From DSAR01 sp034437315 (GTDB taxonomy: Bacteria; Chloroflexota; Anaerolineae; B4-G1), in assembly GCA_034437315.1 (NCBI GenBank), contig DAOTUC010000190.1:1-10807 (forward strand): a DNA stretch of 10,807 bases, read 5' to 3'. This document shows positions 9,237-10,807 of this stretch, one piece after another. The notes beneath the pieces were generated by a model, which saw only the letters and a list, made by a program, of their open reading frames with translations, did no database searches and had not been told where the DNA came from. The translations under genes and the position numbers were made by a program. Within the stretch, counting starts at the first letter, position 1; every line of letters begins with the position of its first letter.

Positions 9237-10193
9237 CTAATGCCCCTGGCGCTGTCTGGAGGCCAACTCAGCGGGGGTGCTTTGCAATTCGCCCTCGGAA
9301 AGATCCTGCACGATCAACAACGGCGTCGTGCCATAGGCGATAAAGCTCAACGCCACGCTGCCATAGGGCCACTTGCTCCCACCCGAATGCCCGTGAGCGC
9401 AGAGCAAAACCAGGTCCACAGACTCCCGCGCGACCAGATCCTGGAGCGTCGTCAACGCGCTATCGCCGACTTCGACCCGAATCTGAACCGGAACGGACAA
9501 TTGATCCTTGATCTGTTTCAAGCACTGCTGAGCGGCTTTTTGATTGTGCGCGACCAGGCGTTCCGCCAATTCGGTCTCTTCCTGCGAAGGCGGAGCGTAG
9601 GAGGGCATATCCGGCCGACAGACCGCATAAGCCAACATCAGTTCGGATTCGTGGAAACGGGCCAGCGTCGTCGCCAGAGGCAAAACGTATTCCGCCCGTT
9701 TAGAGCAATCGAAGGGGATCATCAAGCGCCCGTATCTCAGGCCATCCCAATCATGTCTGGTGGATTGATAGGCCCGCACAATCATGACAGGCATACAGGC
9801 CTGAAGAATGATTTTTTGCACGACGCCGCTGATATTCCACCCGCTCAGGCCGCTCCGCCCATGGCTGCTGAGGATGATCAAACCAACCTCTTTTTCGCGG
9901 GCGAACGCGGTGATACGTTCGGCAGGCCGCCCCGCCAGGATTTCCTGGTCGACGTTCAAGCCCATCTCTTCGAGCCTGGCGCGAACGTCGTCCAAATAGG
10001 AGGCCGCCTCGGCCTGTCGAATATGCCAATCTAATAAATCAGTGGATCTGGAACTTTCGGCGGCTTGAGGACTTTCCAACACCCGCAACAACATCAACTC
10101 AGCATCAAACGCCCGGGATAACGCCACCGCGTGAGGCAACACGCATTCAGCCAACGGAGAACCATCCAATGGAACGAGGATCCGCTCAAACAT
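9237..10193 (-). CDS. Universal stress protein with two tandem UspA domains
   Basis: This is a cytosolic UspA-superfamily protein of 318 aa; the family binds ATP or AMP and supports survival under starvation and stress. Domain 1 covers about residues 1-142 (RILVPLDGSPLAE at 4-16, LSSHGRSG at 108-115). Domain 2 covers about 152-296 (LMIPFDCSKRAE at 157-168, CAHGHSGG at 265-272, YGSV at 277-280). A short polar tail follows. The family nucleotide motif G-2x-G-9x-G(S/T) is nearly complete in domain 2 (C265 in place of the first G, then G268, G278, S279). It is degraded in domain 1, where S109 replaces the first G and the final GS is inverted to S122-G123. I chose the ATG at 10193 over an upstream TTG at 10256 because AAAGGAGA lies just before it and MFERILVPLDGS is the usual family N-terminus. 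It is the first gene of a likely two-gene operon with the glucan synthase. Confidence 0.93.
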   Translation of the reverse strand: MFERILVPLDGSPLAECVLPHAVALSRAFDAELMLLRVLESPQAAESSRSTDLLDWHIRQAEAASYLDDVRARLEEMGLNVDQEILAGRPAERITAFAREKEVGLIILSSHGRSGLSGWNISGVVQKIILQACMPVMIVRAYQSTRHDWDGLRYGRLMIPFDCSKRAEYVLPLATTLARFHESELMLAYAVCRPDMPSYAPPSQEETELAERLVAHNQKAAQQCLKQIKDQLSVPVQIRVEVGDSALTTLQDLVARESVDLVLLCAHGHSGGSKWPYGSVALSFIAYGTTPLLIVQDLSEGELQSTPAELASRQRQGH

Positions 10194-10200
10194 AATGCCG

Positions 10201-10208
10201 TCTCCTTT
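10201..10208 (-). promoter_or_regulatory. Ribosome binding site of the usp gene
   Basis: On the minus strand this reads AAAGGAGA, a near-perfect Shine-Dalgarno sequence 7 nt before the ATG at 10193-10191. It decides the start: the in-frame TTG at 10256 has no comparable site. Confidence 0.85.
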
Positions 10209-10337
10209 CCCTGCTTGACAAGTTTTCCTGTTCACCGGGGGAGAGAGGGCAACCAAAAGGTAACAGGAGAGGTGATTTAGTTTCTAGCGACCTGACACGT
10301 TAACACAGCAAACCTGCGGGCGGTCGATCAACTGTCG

Positions 10338-10355
10338 GGTGGCTAGATCTAATTT
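10338..10355. promoter_or_regulatory. Candidate operator, downstream half of a direct-repeat pair
   Basis: The plus strand reads GGTGGCTAGATCTAATTT. It matches 10408-10425 at 15 of 18 positions, with the first ten bases identical. It covers the expected usp transcription start (about 10351). The two copies are 70 bp apart and bracket the promoter, the geometry of a paired regulator site. No regulator gene is in the window, so the function is inferred. Confidence 0.35.
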
Positions 10356-10357
10356 CA

Positions 10358-10386
10358 AGTATACTTCGGTTAACCTGGGATGTCAA
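10358..10386 (-). promoter_or_regulatory. Sigma-70-type promoter of the usp (and probably synthase) transcript
   Basis: On the minus strand there is a perfect TTGACA (10386-10381), a 17-nt spacer and TATACT (10363-10358, five of six consensus bases). The start would be near 10351, giving a leader of roughly 160 nt before the usp ATG. The leader contains one weak stem (10262-10267 with 10227-10232) and no riboswitch that I recognise. Confidence 0.75.
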
Positions 10387-10407
10387 ATGAGCGTGTTTCA
10401 TTTCAAC

Positions 10408-10425
10408 GGTGGCTAGAGCAATTTT
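10408..10425. promoter_or_regulatory. Candidate operator, upstream half of a direct-repeat pair
   Basis: The plus strand reads GGTGGCTAGAGCAATTTT. It is the partner of 10338-10355 and lies 21 nt upstream of the usp -35 box and 4 nt from the left end of the palindromic element. See the partner entry for the comparison. Confidence 0.35.
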
Positions 10426-10429
10426 ATTT

Positions 10430-10579
10430 GGGTCTTCGGGATTTCGCATGGCCCATCATAGACCCTAAAGGTTTTTGCGCTGGTTTTGATGGAAAAAGGT
10501 CATTGTTTAAGGCAAAAACGTTGTTTGCGCGGCCTTGAGCAAACCTTTAGGGTCTCGCCATGCGAAATCCCAGAGAACC
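10430..10579. mobile_element. Complete 150-bp inverted-repeat (MITE-like) element, right copy
   Basis: The ends 10430-10451 and 10558-10579 are imperfect inverted repeats matching at 19 of 22 positions; the inner 14 (GGGATTTCGCATGG) are perfect. Inside these is a second perfect inverted pair, 10460-10474 with 10541-10555 (GACCCTAAAGG core). A central short stem follows (10509-10513 with 10532-10536). The right end coincides with the point where identity to the copy at 1-125 stops, which supports the boundary. No protein is encoded. The small size, terminal inverted repeats and multicopy state fit a non-autonomous element moved by a transposase supplied elsewhere. I could not see a convincing target-site duplication, so a REP/BIME-like structural repeat is an alternative. 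Confidence 0.65.
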
Positions 10580-10672
10580 TCAATTCCAAGCAATCTGTGT
10601 CGATCTGTGTTCCATAGTTCAATCATTCGAAGCAAGTCAAAAGCCTACGCAGCCAGGCGATCTAGTGAGAGC

Positions 10673-10687
10673 CGCCTTGATAAGGCG
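10673..10687. repeat. Perfect 6-bp hairpin (CGCCTT-GAT-AAGGCG)
   Basis: This is a compact inverted repeat with a 3-nt loop ending 5 nt before the -35-like hexamer of the plus-strand promoter candidate. It has no T tract on either side, so it is not a convincing terminator. It could be an operator or chance. Confidence 0.4.
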
Positions 10688-10692
10688 AGAAT

Positions 10693-10720
10693 TTGCGCTA
10701 TGCCGGGAGTGCGTTATAAT
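10693..10720 (+). promoter_or_regulatory. Possible plus-strand promoter pointing out of the window
   Basis: A perfect TATAAT (10715-10720) is preceded at 16 nt by TTGCGC (10693-10698), which matches only the TTG of the -35 consensus. It faces away from the usp gene, so it would serve a gene starting after 10807. Without that gene in view the call stays tentative. Confidence 0.4.
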
Positions 10721-10807
10721 GAGGTCCTACTCGATCACCCTTAGACATTGGGCGGCGGCTAAGTTTGCACCGTTACACGATTGGAATCCCCCGTCTTGTG
10801 GAGATGC

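Larger units (their letters stand above)
10580..10807. other. Non-coding right flank, no gene seen
   Basis: No open frame here has a ribosome binding site or recognisable protein. A plus-strand frame of 69 codons starting inside the element runs through the promoter-like site and looks spurious. No tRNA or rRNA cloverleaf or conserved segment was found. The stretch contains a short perfect hairpin and a promoter-like pair (annotated separately) and is probably the upstream region of a plus-strand gene beyond 10807. Confidence 0.55.

Noticed and set aside
9240..10034. Plus-strand frame of 264 codons opposite the usp gene
   Set aside because: It mirrors the usp coding sequence almost end to end; the minus-strand product is a clear UspA-family protein, so this frame is a shadow.
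10194..10256. Longer usp start at a TTG codon (21 extra residues)
   Set aside because: The extra residues do not resemble a UspA N-terminus, no Shine-Dalgarno sequence precedes the TTG, and AAAGGAGA is ideally placed for the ATG at 10193.
1..10579. The two repeat copies as a CRISPR-like or integron attC-type array
   Set aside because: There are only two units 10.4 kb apart, with no spacer pattern, cas gene or integrase.
10535..10744. Plus-strand frame of 69 codons at the right edge
   Set aside because: It begins inside the palindromic element, has no ribosome binding site, runs through a promoter-like TATAAT and encodes nothing I recognise.

Overview
The window holds two genes, both on the minus strand and reading right to left, plus two copies of a short palindromic element, one near each edge. 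The sequence is GC-rich and the coding density is high. The stress protein has the 'ILVPLDGSPLAE..LP' style of N-terminus that I associate with Chloroflexota (Anaerolineae-like bacteria). I therefore suggest that phylum with modest confidence; nothing here (no rRNA, no marker gene) proves it.

Layout from right to left. 10580-10807 is non-coding, with a possible plus-strand promoter (perfect TATAAT) pointing out of the window. 10430-10579 is a complete copy of a 150-bp inverted-repeat (MITE-like) element. 10194-10429 is the control region of the first gene. It has a near-consensus sigma-70-type promoter (TTGACA, 17 nt, TATACT), flanked on both sides by an 18-bp imperfect direct repeat. 9237-10193 is a tandem-domain universal stress protein. 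A 123-nt gap with no clear promoter or terminator follows. 132-9113 is a single 2,993-codon gene for a cyclic beta-1,2-glucan synthase (NdvB/ChvB/Cgs family). It carries the GT84 glucosyltransferase, the central cyclization (glycoamylase-like) domain and the C-terminal GH94 phosphorylase module, all with recognisable catalytic motifs. 1-125 is a second, nearly identical copy of the element, cut by the window edge and ending 6 nt past the synthase stop codon.

The two genes probably form one transcript from the usp promoter, which would place cyclic-glucan synthesis under a stress-type promoter. Cyclic beta-1,2-glucans are osmotic and envelope-stress polymers in proteobacteria, so the pairing is sensible, but co-regulation is an inference from layout. 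No exporter (ndvA/chvA-like) is present in the window.

The best leads for something undescribed are the element pair bracketing the operon, the direct repeats around the usp promoter, and a small repeat-built insertion near the synthase C-terminus. I did not find a new multi-gene system.
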